A stretch of 9,986 nt of DNA from Solirubrobacterales bacterium (GTDB lineage: Bacteria; Actinomycetota; Thermoleophilia; Solirubrobacterales; Solirubrobacteraceae): assembly GCA_003151895.1 (NCBI GenBank), contig PLYX01000135.1, forward strand, positions 1 to 9,986, given 5' to 3'. A model generated the notes under the pieces. The model worked only from the letters and a program-made list of their open reading frames with translations, did no database searches and had not been told where the DNA came from. Position numbers and translations under genes: made by a program. Below, in pieces: positions 1-6,076 of the stretch. Position 1 is the first letter of the stretch; every line of letters starts with the position of its first letter.

Positions 1-109
1 CGCCCGCGATGAAGAACGGAACCTTGCTCTTCTCCGCGCCCAGAATGGGCGCCAGCTGGAGGGCCACCGTGTGCATCGGCCGCGAGCCTAGCCGATGGAC
101 GCCGGGCAT
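1..109 (-). CDS. Possible N-terminus of a gene cut by the left edge
   Basis: After the SDR stop codon the minus strand stays open to the window edge, in the same frame. From an ATG at 109 it reads 36 residues; from a second in-frame ATG at 76 it reads MHTVALQLAPILGAEKSKV and then PFFIAG. The segment after KSK turns hydrophobic, which resembles the start of a membrane protein, but only the first residues are present and I do not recognise the family. Neither ATG has a well-spaced ribosome binding site. The gene would lie just downstream of the SDR in the same direction and could be cotranscribed with it. It may also be non-coding. Confidence 0.35.
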   Translation of the reverse strand, partial: MPGVHRLGSRPMHTVALQLAPILGAEKSKVPFFIAG

Positions 110-127
110 GCTCCGCGGCGCGGGACC

Positions 128-1027
128 TCAGTCCCCGCTCACCTCGGTCAGCTCGGGCTGCTCGGGGGCGGGCGCGAGGCCGGGCTCCGACCGCGCGGCG
201 CGCAGCTCGTAGTTCCTGCGCACGTTCGCGTCGGCGCCCGCGAGGACGCGGTCGGCCTTCATCGCGCGCGCCATCCCCTCGGAGAGCGTCCGCGGGAGCA
301 GGGAGACGAGCACGTTGGTGCGTTTTGCCGACTTCGGGACCCACACGTCGACCACGTTGTGCTGCAGGGCGTCGACGATCGCGTCGGCGACTTCGGTGGG
401 CTCGAGGTTGGGCATGCCGCGCACGTCGCCCAGACCGGAGCCGAGCTCGGTGTTGACGACCGCGGGCATCACGTAGGTGAGGTCCACGTGCGCGCCCATC
501 AGGCGCATCTCGCCGCGGATGGCCTCGGTCAGCCCCACGACTGCATGCTTGGTCGCCGAGTACGTGGCGCCGCCGGGCGCGCCGAACTTCCCGGCCTGGG
601 AGGCGATGTTCACGATGTGGCCGCGGTCACGCGGGATCATGCGCTCGAGCGCAAGCTTCGTGCCGAGGATGACGCCGTGGATGTTGATGTCCACCATCCG
701 CCGCGCTGTCATGTCGTCCTCGTCGATGAAGCGGCCGACCTGCATGATCCCGGCGTTGTTGACGAGCACGTCAAGCGGCCCGAGCTGCTCCTCGGCACCG
801 TCGAGGAAGGCGGTGAAGGAGTCGCGGTCGGTGACGTCGAGCGGCAGCGCAACCGTGCTCGCGCCGAGCTCCGATGCGGTCTGGCGGGCCGCGTCGAAGT
901 CGACATCGCCGATCGCGACCTTCATGCCCTGACGCAGGAACGCTTCCGCGGTTGCGCGGCCGATCCCACGCGCAGAGCCGGTGATCGCGGCGGTCTCTCC
1001 GGCGAGTATGCGCGGTTGCTTTGCCAT
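128..1027 (-). CDS. SDR family NAD(P)-dependent oxidoreductase
   Basis: This 299-residue protein is a classical short-chain dehydrogenase/reductase, a cytoplasmic Rossmann-fold enzyme that oxidises or reduces alcohols and ketones with a nicotinamide cofactor. The cofactor motif TGSARGIG is at residues 16-23, NNAG at 90-93, and the catalytic residues N115, S143, Y156 and K160 (YSATK) are all present. An aspartate at the end of the second strand (GDVD, D41) fits a preference for NAD over NADP by the usual family rule. The C-terminus runs about 40 residues past the typical 250-residue core. The start is well supported: AGGAGG lies 8 nt upstream of the ATG. The substrate cannot be read from sequence. 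It is divergent from the alpha/beta hydrolase, 99 bp away. Confidence 0.93.
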   Translation of the reverse strand: MAKQPRILAGETAAITGSARGIGRATAEAFLRQGMKVAIGDVDFDAARQTASELGASTVALPLDVTDRDSFTAFLDGAEEQLGPLDVLVNNAGIMQVGRFIDEDDMTARRMVDINIHGVILGTKLALERMIPRDRGHIVNIASQAGKFGAPGGATYSATKHAVVGLTEAIRGEMRLMGAHVDLTYVMPAVVNTELGSGLGDVRGMPNLEPTEVADAIVDALQHNVVDVWVPKSAKRTNVLVSLLPRTLSEGMARAMKADRVLAGADANVRRNYELRAARSEPGLAPAPEQPELTEVSGD

Positions 1028-1035
1028 GGGGGTGT

Positions 1036-1041
1036 CCTCCT
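1036..1041 (-). promoter_or_regulatory. Ribosome binding site of the SDR gene
   Basis: A perfect AGGAGG on the minus strand, 8 nt before the ATG at 1027, fixes the start of the SDR gene. Confidence 0.85.
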
Positions 1042-1114
1042 GGGGGTGGCGTGGCTGAGGAAGTCTCGGCCCCCAAAGCTAGCGCGACGCAAGCGGCGGG
1101 GGCGCGCCGGGTAG

Positions 1115-1120
1115 TAGGCT
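1115..1120 (+). promoter_or_regulatory. Candidate -10 box for a leaderless hydrolase mRNA
   Basis: The hexamer TAGGCT (TAnnnT form) ends 6 nt before the ATG at 1127. No Shine-Dalgarno sequence precedes this ATG. A -10 box at this distance would place the transcription start on or next to the start codon, as known for leaderless actinobacterial genes. I see no convincing -35 box. Confidence 0.45.
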
Positions 1121-1126
1121 GGCTGC

Positions 1127-2017
1127 ATGCCGTTCTTCACTTTCGAGGGGCAGCGCATCGCATACACCGAGTTCGGTGGAGGGCCGGCGGCCGTCACCGC
1201 GGCGGGGAGGCGGGGCCGCACGGCCAGGAGCGCGCCGGCGACGGGGCGGCCGCTGATCCTCCTCCACGGCCTCCTGCTCTCCCAGGAGATGCATCGCCCG
1301 CTGGCCGAGGCCCTGGCGGCGCGCGGCAATCGCGTGATCACCGTCGACCTGCTCGGGCACGGCAGCTCCGACCGGCCACGCGACATGTGGCGCTACTCGA
1401 TGGACGTCTACGGCAAGCAGGTGGTCGGTCTGATGGACCACCTCGGCATCGAGAAGGCGATCGTGATGGGCACATCGCTCGGCGCGAACGCGGGGCTGGA
1501 GATCGCCGCCAACGACCCCGACCGCCTGCAGGGCCTCGTGATCGAGATGCCCGTGCTCGACAACGGCCTGCTCGGCAGCGCGCTCGCATTCACGCCCGTG
1601 CTCGTCGCGCTCACGTTCGGCGAGCCGATCATGAAGCTCGTGGCGCGCGGCGCCAGGGCGGTGCCGCGGCGGTTGCTGCCCTACTACGGCAACGTGCTGC
1701 TCGACCTCATCCGCCAGGACCCCGGCCCGGGCAGCGCGGTGCTCCAGGGCCTGTTCTTCGGGCGGATCGCGCCCCACCGAGTAGAACGGCGCACGTTCAA
1801 GACGCCCGCGCTCATACTCGGCCACCGGCGCGACCCGGTGCACCCTTTCTCGGACGCCGGGATGCTCGCCGAAGAGCTCCCCAACGCACGCCTGATCGAA
1901 GCCAACTCGCTCGTAGAGCTGCGCCTGCACCCGGAGCGCCTCACCGAGGAGATTGCCGGGTTCCTCGACGAGGTGTGGGCAGCGCATCCCCGTCGCCGCG
2001 CCAAGAAGCCGGCCTGA
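1127..2017 (+). CDS. Alpha/beta hydrolase
   Basis: This 296-residue protein has the alpha/beta hydrolase fold, typical of cytoplasmic esterases and related hydrolases. Visible landmarks are the oxyanion HG motif (H47-G48), the DLLGHGSSDRP segment (74-84), the nucleophile elbow GTSLG with S117, a likely acid D236 and a likely catalytic H268 (ELRLHPERL). Residues 21-40 are an alanine/arginine/glycine-rich stretch between the first strands, where relatives usually pass directly from a short loop to the strand before HG. The substrate is unknown. The gene ends 6 nt before the convergent zinc-ribbon gene. The start rests on the family N-terminus and the -10-like box upstream, since there is no Shine-Dalgarno sequence. 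Confidence 0.9.
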   Translation: MPFFTFEGQRIAYTEFGGGPAAVTAAGRRGRTARSAPATGRPLILLHGLLLSQEMHRPLAEALAARGNRVITVDLLGHGSSDRPRDMWRYSMDVYGKQVVGLMDHLGIEKAIVMGTSLGANAGLEIAANDPDRLQGLVIEMPVLDNGLLGSALAFTPVLVALTFGEPIMKLVARGARAVPRRLLPYYGNVLLDLIRQDPGPGSAVLQGLFFGRIAPHRVERRTFKTPALILGHRRDPVHPFSDAGMLAEELPNARLIEANSLVELRLHPERLTEEIAGFLDEVWAAHPRRRAKKPA

Positions 2018-2018
2018 A

Positions 2019-2035
2019 CCGCCCTACTTGGGCGG
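2019..2035. terminator. Hairpin between convergent genes, possible two-way terminator
   Basis: CCGCCC and GGGCGG form a 6-bp stem around a TACTT loop, lying across the junction of the convergent hydrolase and zinc-ribbon genes and covering the latter's stop codon. There is no long T-run on either strand, so a bidirectional terminator is an inference from position. Confidence 0.45.
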
Positions 2036-3034
2036 AAAGAGTTCGAATTCGTTTATCGACACGCTGCCGGGGCTGGCGGCGGTCGATGCGGCCGGAGCCT
2101 TGGCGAGCCACAGCCCGATGAAGCGGTAGCCCTTGCCGTTCGTTTTCAGCGTCAGCGTGGTGCTTTTCTTCTTCAAGATTTTCAGGCCGACGAGCCGCTT
2201 CCATTCCGGGGCGGAGATCGACGCGGGCAGTGTGTGGCCGTTGGAGCCGTAGATTTCGACGGTAATGCCGGTGGTGGTGGTCTTGACCGCCACGCTCCCA
2301 AGCTTTTGAGGACTCTTCAGGTCGAGCACCAATCCCTCCGCCATCTTCGGCGCGTCGGCGGCTTGCACCTGAGCGGTCCAGGCGGTCTTTTCTTCGCCGT
2401 CGATCGCGAGGCTGGGGTCGCCGAACAGGGAGGAGGGGTAGCTGTACGGGTTGTAGGTGATGGCGGCGTTCGTGTCGAGCAGGATCGGGCTCGGCGGTTC
2501 TGAGCCGGCGCTCGTCTTCGTTTCCGAGCCGCCTTCGGAGCCGCTGTTTTCGCTCGCGCTTTTCGTCGATTCGCCGCTGGTTTTCGTTGTGGTGGTTGTT
2601 TTGGTCGTTTTGGTTTCCGGCGGGAAGAGGGCGTTGTTGGCTTCCGTGGTCGCGCCACCGGAGGATTTGGGCGTGGGGGTCTGCAGCGGGATCTTCGGCG
2701 GCGCGGCTTTCACCGTGGTCGGAGTGCTCAGCGGCGTCGTGGCTGTCCCGGGCGCGGTGGCCCCCGGAGTGGTGGGGGTGGCTGTGGGGGAAACGGCAGT
2801 GGCCGGCCCCTTCACCGCCACGACCGCCACCGTGGCTTTGTGCTTGGTCTTGTTCAGCGCCGCATACGCCGCCACCGACGCGCCACCGACGAGCACGGCG
2901 GTTGCGCCGAGGATCGCCACGCCCGTGCGCCAACCCGGACCGCCGCTCAGGCTCCGGGGTCGGCCCGTGCCGCATTGCAAGCACCAGTCCTGCCCCTCCT
3001 GCATGGGGGACCCGCATTTGGCGCACTCGCTCAC
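2024..3034 (-). CDS. Zinc-ribbon, single-TM protein with extracellular discoidin-like domain
   Basis: Read from the GTG at 3034, the protein has 336 residues in four parts. A zinc ribbon (C4-x2-C7 and C18-x2-C21) is followed by one membrane helix (about 37-60), a linker rich in Thr, Pro, Ser and Lys (about 61-165), and a globular C-terminal domain (about 170-336). Features of that domain such as NPYSYPSSLFGDPSLAIDG, EKTAW, IYGSNG and the final INEFELF resemble the F5/8-type C (discoidin/galactose-binding-like) fold. The likely topology is zinc ribbon inside, binding domain outside. A TTG start at 3055 is also open, but GTG makes the protein begin directly at the ribbon. It is last in the minus-strand block, behind a strong hairpin, so it may have its own promoter. 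A sugar ligand is inferred, not shown. Confidence 0.8.
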   Translation of the reverse strand: MSECAKCGSPMQEGQDWCLQCGTGRPRSLSGGPGWRTGVAILGATAVLVGGASVAAYAALNKTKHKATVAVVAVKGPATAVSPTATPTTPGATAPGTATTPLSTPTTVKAAPPKIPLQTPTPKSSGGATTEANNALFPPETKTTKTTTTTKTSGESTKSASENSGSEGGSETKTSAGSEPPSPILLDTNAAITYNPYSYPSSLFGDPSLAIDGEEKTAWTAQVQAADAPKMAEGLVLDLKSPQKLGSVAVKTTTTGITVEIYGSNGHTLPASISAPEWKRLVGLKILKKKSTTLTLKTNGKGYRFIGLWLAKAPAASTAASPGSVSINEFELFPPK

Positions 3035-3040
3035 CCCCCA

Positions 3041-3046
3041 ATTGTT
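3041..3046 (-). promoter_or_regulatory. Weak candidate -10 box before the zinc-ribbon gene
   Basis: On the minus strand, AACAAT ends 6 nt before the GTG at 3034. No Shine-Dalgarno sequence is well spaced for this start; GAGG is 15 nt away. Together with the hairpin just upstream, a separate, possibly leaderless transcript is plausible. The match to a -10 consensus is only partial. Confidence 0.3.
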
Positions 3047-3057
3047 ACACCTCAAGT

Positions 3058-3087
3058 CCTCACACGCGGGTCAACCCGCGTGTGAGG
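3058..3087. terminator. Perfect 14-bp inverted repeat over the ATP-grasp stop codon
   Basis: CCTCACACGCGGGT (3058-3071) and its exact reverse complement (3074-3087) flank a 2-nt centre. The ATP-grasp stop TGA (3073-3071) lies at the centre. The zinc-ribbon gene begins 23 nt further on. The stem is strong enough to act as a terminator or to protect the 3' end of an mRNA. There is no T-tract after it, so it would be a U-tail-less type, or a REP-like palindrome. Confidence 0.6.
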
Positions 3088-4114
3088 ATGGTTGGGAGGG
3101 GCGCCTCGGCGGCGGGGGGCCGCCGGTTGTTATGTCTTTCCCCGTGGGCTCCATGCGCTCGTCGAGCTCCAGTTGCCAGTAGTAGCGCGTGAACGTGACG
3201 CCCGCGGTGTACTCGCCGACGTGGGGGGCGATGCGCTCGCCTGCCGCCATCCTCACGATCAGCTCGGGGTAGGAGCGACCCGGGAGGGCGGCCAGGACCG
3301 GTGCCGGGAAGGCGCCACCGAAGCGCGTGTTGACGTCGGTGATGCGGATGCCGAGCCGCGGATCGCGGAACACCTGGATCGTGGCGGGGCCGCGCACTCC
3401 AAGCGCCTCCATCACCTTGCGCCCCAACCCCACCAGCTCGGGATCGTCGATCACGGTGCCCTTGATCGACTCGCCCCCGCGCGACTCGAGCATCGTGCGC
3501 GGGATCGCGTTCAGGCAGCGCCCGTCGGGGTCGCCGAGGCAATCGATCGACAGCTCGGGGCCCCCCATCGCGCGCTGCACCATCGTCGGCTCGTGCACGT
3601 ACTCGACGAAGAAGCGCGCCTGGGAGGGATCGTGTGCGAGGTGGATGGACCGGGCTCCGGAGCCGCGGCGCGGCTTGACCATCACCGGGTAGTCGAGCGC
3701 GTCGAGGACGGCATGGTGCGGGAGCACCGTGGGAGGCGAGGGCAGGCCGAGGCGCTCGAGCAGCAGGTGGGCCTCGTACTTGTCATAGGTGGCGCGCGCC
3801 ACCTCGGAAGAGGGCACGAGCGCGGGCAGGGTGGGTGGGGTCCCATCCTCGCGGGCCTGCGCCAGCTTCTCGATGTCCAGATCGGTGAGCGGGAGCACCG
3901 CGCCGACGCCGTGCGCCTCGCACAGGCGCGCCAGCTCCGGCACGTACTCGGGATCGTCGATCGGCGGGGCACTCGCGCGCACCTGGGCCGCATAGCGCGC
4001 GGGGGCGAGCGGGTTGGGGTCGACCGCCACCACCGTCGTGTGCGCGGCAAAGCACGACACGATGTCGTAGCGCTTGCCGACGCCGGTGAGCATGATCGCC
4101 GGAGGCGACGTCAC
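3071..4114 (-). CDS. ATP-grasp domain protein in a glycan gene block
   Basis: This 347-residue protein resembles stand-alone carbamoyl-phosphate-synthase-like ATP-grasp ligases, which form amide or related bonds through an acyl-phosphate. An N-terminal Rossmann-like pre-domain (MLTGVGKRYD to about 100) precedes the ATP-binding part: K112, K147 in VMVKPRRGSGA, and the metal-binding stretch DVNTRFGG (260-267), where relatives often have EINPRFGG. The start is set by GGAGG (4125-4121), placed 6 nt before a GTG that overlaps the stop of the phosphoglycosyl transferase gene (GTGA), so the two are translationally coupled. An ATG at 4120 touches the GGAGG and is less likely. The last 15-20 residues are Pro/Ser/Arg-rich and encoded by palindromic DNA. 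Substrate unknown; modification of the glycan or its precursor is inferred from position. Confidence 0.85.
   Translation of the reverse strand: MTSPPAIMLTGVGKRYDIVSCFAAHTTVVAVDPNPLAPARYAAQVRASAPPIDDPEYVPELARLCEAHGVGAVLPLTDLDIEKLAQAREDGTPPTLPALVPSSEVARATYDKYEAHLLLERLGLPSPPTVLPHHAVLDALDYPVMVKPRRGSGARSIHLAHDPSQARFFVEYVHEPTMVQRAMGGPELSIDCLGDPDGRCLNAIPRTMLESRGGESIKGTVIDDPELVGLGRKVMEALGVRGPATIQVFRDPRLGIRITDVNTRFGGAFPAPVLAALPGRSYPELIVRMAAGERIAPHVGEYTAGVTFTRYYWQLELDERMEPTGKDITTGGPPPPRRPSQPSSHAG
3824..3840 (+). repeat. G-quadruplex motif inside the ATP-grasp gene
   Basis: Four G-runs, GGG-CA-GGG-T-GGG-T-GGGG, lie on the plus strand, which is the non-coding strand of this gene. It encodes the Pro/Thr segment DGTPPTLPA (about residues 90-98) just before the conserved LVPSSEVA. 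The core GGGTGGGTGGG recurs in the GT2 and GT4 genes of the same block. Confidence 0.7.
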
Positions 4115-4704
4115 GCCCATCCTCCGGTGTCGCCCTTGTAGAGGCCCGAGCCGCCGAGCACGATTGCCACGGTGCGCCACAGGATACGCATGTCCAGAGC
4201 AGGTGAGCGGTGCTTGATGTAGTAGAGGTCGAGCTCGATGCGCTCACTCCAGGGCAGTGCGGTGCGGCCGTTGACCTGCGCCCAGCCGGTGATGCCCGGC
4301 TTGACCGCAAGGCGCCCGCGCTGGCGCTCGGTGTACTGGGCCACCTGCACCGGGATGGTGGGGCGCGGGCCGATGAACGACATGTCGCCGCGCACCACGT
4401 TCAGGAGGTTGGGCAGCTCGTCCAGCGAGGTCCTGCGCAGCAGCGCCCCCACGCGCGTGACGCGGGGATCGTTCTGGTTGATGGCCAGGCCGGCCCCAAT
4501 ATTTTCGGCGCCGTCCACCATGGTGCGCAGCTTCAACAGGTCGAACGACCCCCCATCCATACCCACCCGGCGCTGCCTGTAGATGGGATGCCCGCGCGAC
4601 TCCAGGCGGATGGCGAGCATCGCCACCCCCATCACAGGCGCCGCCAACACCAGTGCGACGCTGCCGCCCAAGATGTCGATCGCACGACGGATCATCACTG
4701 ACAT
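4111..4704 (-). CDS. Bacterial sugar transferase (monotopic phosphoglycosyl transferase)
   Basis: This 197-residue protein is the minimal form of the PglC/WcaJ-type transferases, which move a sugar 1-phosphate from a nucleotide sugar to polyprenyl phosphate at the inner face of the membrane and so start glycan assembly. It has an N-terminal re-entrant hydrophobic helix (about 9-32) broken at P23, KLRTM (58-62), the catalytic Asp-Glu pair D95-E96 in SLDELPNLLNV, GPRP (112-115) and PGITGWAQVNGR (136-147). It lacks the extra transmembrane domain of WcaJ. The frame stays open to an ATG at 4749 overlapping the GT2 stop, but the family N-terminus begins at MSVMIRRAIDI; ATG at 4704 is chosen, and GTG 4698 or ATG 4695 are alternatives. 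It overlaps the ATP-grasp start by GTGA. The sugar is unknown. Confidence 0.92.
   Translation of the reverse strand: MSVMIRRAIDILGGSVALVLAAPVMGVAMLAIRLESRGHPIYRQRRVGMDGGSFDLLKLRTMVDGAENIGAGLAINQNDPRVTRVGALLRRTSLDELPNLLNVVRGDMSFIGPRPTIPVQVAQYTERQRGRLAVKPGITGWAQVNGRTALPWSERIELDLYYIKHRSPALDMRILWRTVAIVLGGSGLYKGDTGGWA
4121..4125 (-). promoter_or_regulatory. Ribosome binding site deciding the ATP-grasp start
   Basis: GGAGG on the minus strand lies inside the end of the phosphoglycosyl transferase gene, 6 nt before the GTG at 4114 and directly against an ATG at 4120. The spacing favours GTG. Confidence 0.65.
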
Positions 4705-4726
4705 TCCCGCACAAAGCCGGGGCTGA

Positions 4727-6058
4727 TCATCGCGTGCCCTCCGCGGCATCCCAAGATGCGGCGGTGCCGTGGCGCAGCCAGTCCCACAGGCCGGCGGCCG
4801 GGGAGGCGGCTGTGAGCACGTAGTAGCGCGCGATCAGCAGCAGGCGCACGGGCATCGCGCTCGCCAGCGCCGCGGCTGCGAGCAGCGCGAGCTGCAGCGC
4901 GAGCGTGACCCTGTAGAGGGCGCCGGCATCGTCGGCCACGAGCGCCACGTTGGCGGCGAGCGCGAGCACGTGCAGGAACGGGGTGAGGTAGCGCAGCAGG
5001 CGATGAGAGAGGATCATCAGCGCATAACCCGGCGTGTAGCCGCGCGGCGAGAGCATTCCGCCACGCAGCACGATCGGCCAGGTGTGGCTCATCATGCGCC
5101 GCTTGCGCCGCCACTCCCCCTCTATGGAGGGCACCATCTTCTCGGTGGCGCCGGCGCTGGGAACGTCCACGGCGCGCCACCCGCGCTTGACCATGTTGAA
5201 CGGGAACGACAGGTCGTGGCCCATGATCGGGTCCACCACGATGTAGGAGTGGCGCCGGGTGGCGTAGATGGCGCCATTGCCGGCCGTAATCGAGCGCAGA
5301 CGCGACTCTCGCGCGCGCAGCGCCATCTCGTAGCGCCAGTAGACGCCCTCCTGGTTGGTGGCCTGCCTGCCTGTGCCCTTTAGGGTGTCCCCCGCAATGG
5401 GGGATGCCCTGGAGGGTGCGTGCGCGCCGCGTGTTTGTTTGAGGTCCCCACCCACCCCGTCCCCACCCACCCCGTCCCCGCTCTGCAGGAAGCGCACGCG
5501 GCCGCACGCATAGCCGACCCGCGGATCGCCGAAGGCGCTCACAAGCTCACGCAGCGCGTCGGGCTCCCACGAAGCGTTGGCGTCGGAGAACGCCACGATC
5601 TCACCACGGGCCTGCTCGACGGCGGCGTCCTGTGCGGCGATCTTGCCGCCACGCGGCAGCTCGAGCACGAAATCGGCGCCCGCCTCGCGAGCGCTTCGGG
5701 CGGTGGCGTCGGTGCATCCGTCGCACGCGACGATCACCTCGAGCAGCTCGCGCGGGTAGTCGAGCGCGAGCGCGTTGGCAACCTTCGCGGCGATCACGGC
5801 CTGCTCGTCATGAGCCGCGACGATCAAGGACACCCGCGGCACCTCCTCCTGATCGTGCGCAGCCACGATCCTCGACACACCGTCGACGTGTCGAGGAGGG
5901 GCATCGGGTCGTTCTCGCGACGTAGAGGAAGCCTGTGGCGCCGGCGTGAGTAGGCGGGCAAGCGCTGCGATGAGGAGCGCATAGCCGAGCTGGGTCCACA
6001 CGATCAGGATGGCCGAAGCCCAGAAGACGATCTGAAGAGCGGTGCCCACTGCGCGCAT
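4727..6058 (-). CDS. Membrane glycosyltransferase family 2 with in-frame inserts
   Basis: This 443-residue protein has an N-terminal membrane helix (about 8-37), a GT-A domain and several C-terminal hydrophobic segments (about 340-420), like processive or polyprenyl-linked family 2 glycosyltransferases acting at the inner face of the membrane. Visible motifs are VSLIVAAHDEQ (76-86), CDGCTD (112-117), FSDANASWEP (157-166, the DxD region), NQEGVYWRYE (235-244), TAGNGAIYATRR, GHDLSFP and the EWRRKRRM region. Two oddities stand out. Residues 61-72 repeat the strand-1 motif in the linker. About 38 residues (195-232, Gly/Asp-rich then Ala/Arg/Thr-rich) separate RVRFLQSG from TNQEG, where relatives have only a few. 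The frame remains open through both. It starts 18 nt after the GT4 stop and its 3' end overlaps the open frame of the next gene. Confidence 0.9.
   Translation of the reverse strand: MRAVGTALQIVFWASAILIVWTQLGYALLIAALARLLTPAPQASSTSRERPDAPPRHVDGVSRIVAAHDQEEVPRVSLIVAAHDEQAVIAAKVANALALDYPRELLEVIVACDGCTDATARSAREAGADFVLELPRGGKIAAQDAAVEQARGEIVAFSDANASWEPDALRELVSAFGDPRVGYACGRVRFLQSGDGVGGDGVGGDLKQTRGAHAPSRASPIAGDTLKGTGRQATNQEGVYWRYEMALRARESRLRSITAGNGAIYATRRHSYIVVDPIMGHDLSFPFNMVKRGWRAVDVPSAGATEKMVPSIEGEWRRKRRMMSHTWPIVLRGGMLSPRGYTPGYALMILSHRLLRYLTPFLHVLALAANVALVADDAGALYRVTLALQLALLAAAALASAMPVRLLLIARYYVLTAASPAAGLWDWLRHGTAASWDAAEGTR
5362..5476 (-). mobile_element. Probable REP-like in-frame insert in the GT2 gene
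   Basis: This stretch encodes about residues 195-232 of the GT2, low-complexity sequence between two conserved blocks. It holds a long hairpin (5382-5410) and a G-tract repeat. The length is close to a multiple of three and no stop is created. That it is inserted is inferred from my knowledge of GT2 spacing in this region; I cannot define target duplications. Confidence 0.5.
5382..5410. repeat. REP-like hairpin inside the GT2 gene
   Basis: Plus strand AGGGTGTCCCCC, loop GCAAT, then GGGGGATGCCCT: 10 of 12 positions pair and the two central ones can form G-U wobbles on the plus-strand transcript. The shape (short GC-rich stem, 5-nt loop) is that of repetitive extragenic palindromes, but it sits within a coding region. 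Confidence 0.7.
5446..5479 (-). repeat. 15-bp tandem repeat forming a seven-run G-quadruplex motif
   Basis: On the plus strand CCCCACCCACCCCGT occurs twice in tandem (5446-5460, 5461-5475), followed by CCCC. On the coding strand this gives seven runs of 3-4 G with loops of 1-2 nt, an excellent G-quadruplex candidate that would also be present in the GT2 mRNA. It encodes the repeat GDGVGGDGVGGD. Confidence 0.85.
5851..5870. repeat. Inverted repeat in the GT2 linker (first of two)
   Basis: GATCGTG and CACGATC form a perfect 7-bp stem with a 6-nt loop. It lies in the duplicated VSRIVAAHD segment and adjoins a second hairpin. Confidence 0.55.
5869..5897. repeat. Inverted repeat in the GT2 linker (second of two)
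   Basis: TCCTCGACAC (5869-5878) and GTGTCGAGGA (5888-5897) form a perfect 10-bp stem around a 9-nt loop that itself contains GTCGAC. It encodes part of the non-conserved linker between the membrane helix and the GT-A domain. Confidence 0.65.
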
Positions 6059-6076
6059 TCTGTCCGAGCGGACGCG

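Noticed and set aside
95..1114. A 339-residue open frame on the plus strand opposite the SDR gene
   Set aside because: It is the antisense shadow of a high-GC gene: rich in Arg, His and Gly, no family motif, and the minus-strand frame holds every SDR motif.
1079..1987. A 302-residue open frame on the minus strand opposite the hydrolase
   Set aside because: Composition is that of an antisense shadow, and the plus strand encodes a complete alpha/beta hydrolase.
2755..2795. Possible further G-quadruplex in the zinc-ribbon gene
   Set aside because: The G-runs are interrupted (GG, GGGGG, GG, GGGGG) and do not give four runs of three with short loops; it reflects Thr/Pro codons of the linker.
1941..3041. 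A 366-residue open frame overlapping the zinc-ribbon gene on the same strand
   Set aside because: It is very rich in Arg and His with no domain; the other frame has the zinc ribbon, the membrane helix and a folded domain.
3092..4141. A 349-residue open frame on the plus strand opposite the ATP-grasp gene
   Set aside because: It mirrors the real gene's extent and shows only Arg/His/Gly-rich sequence without recognisable domains.
5446..5479. CRISPR-like short repeats
   Set aside because: The two 15-bp units are directly tandem with no spacers and lie within a coding frame.
6062..6073. GTCCG-AG-CGGAC inverted repeat between GT4 and GT2
   Set aside because: The stem is only 5 bp in an 18-nt gap and is expected by chance at this GC content.
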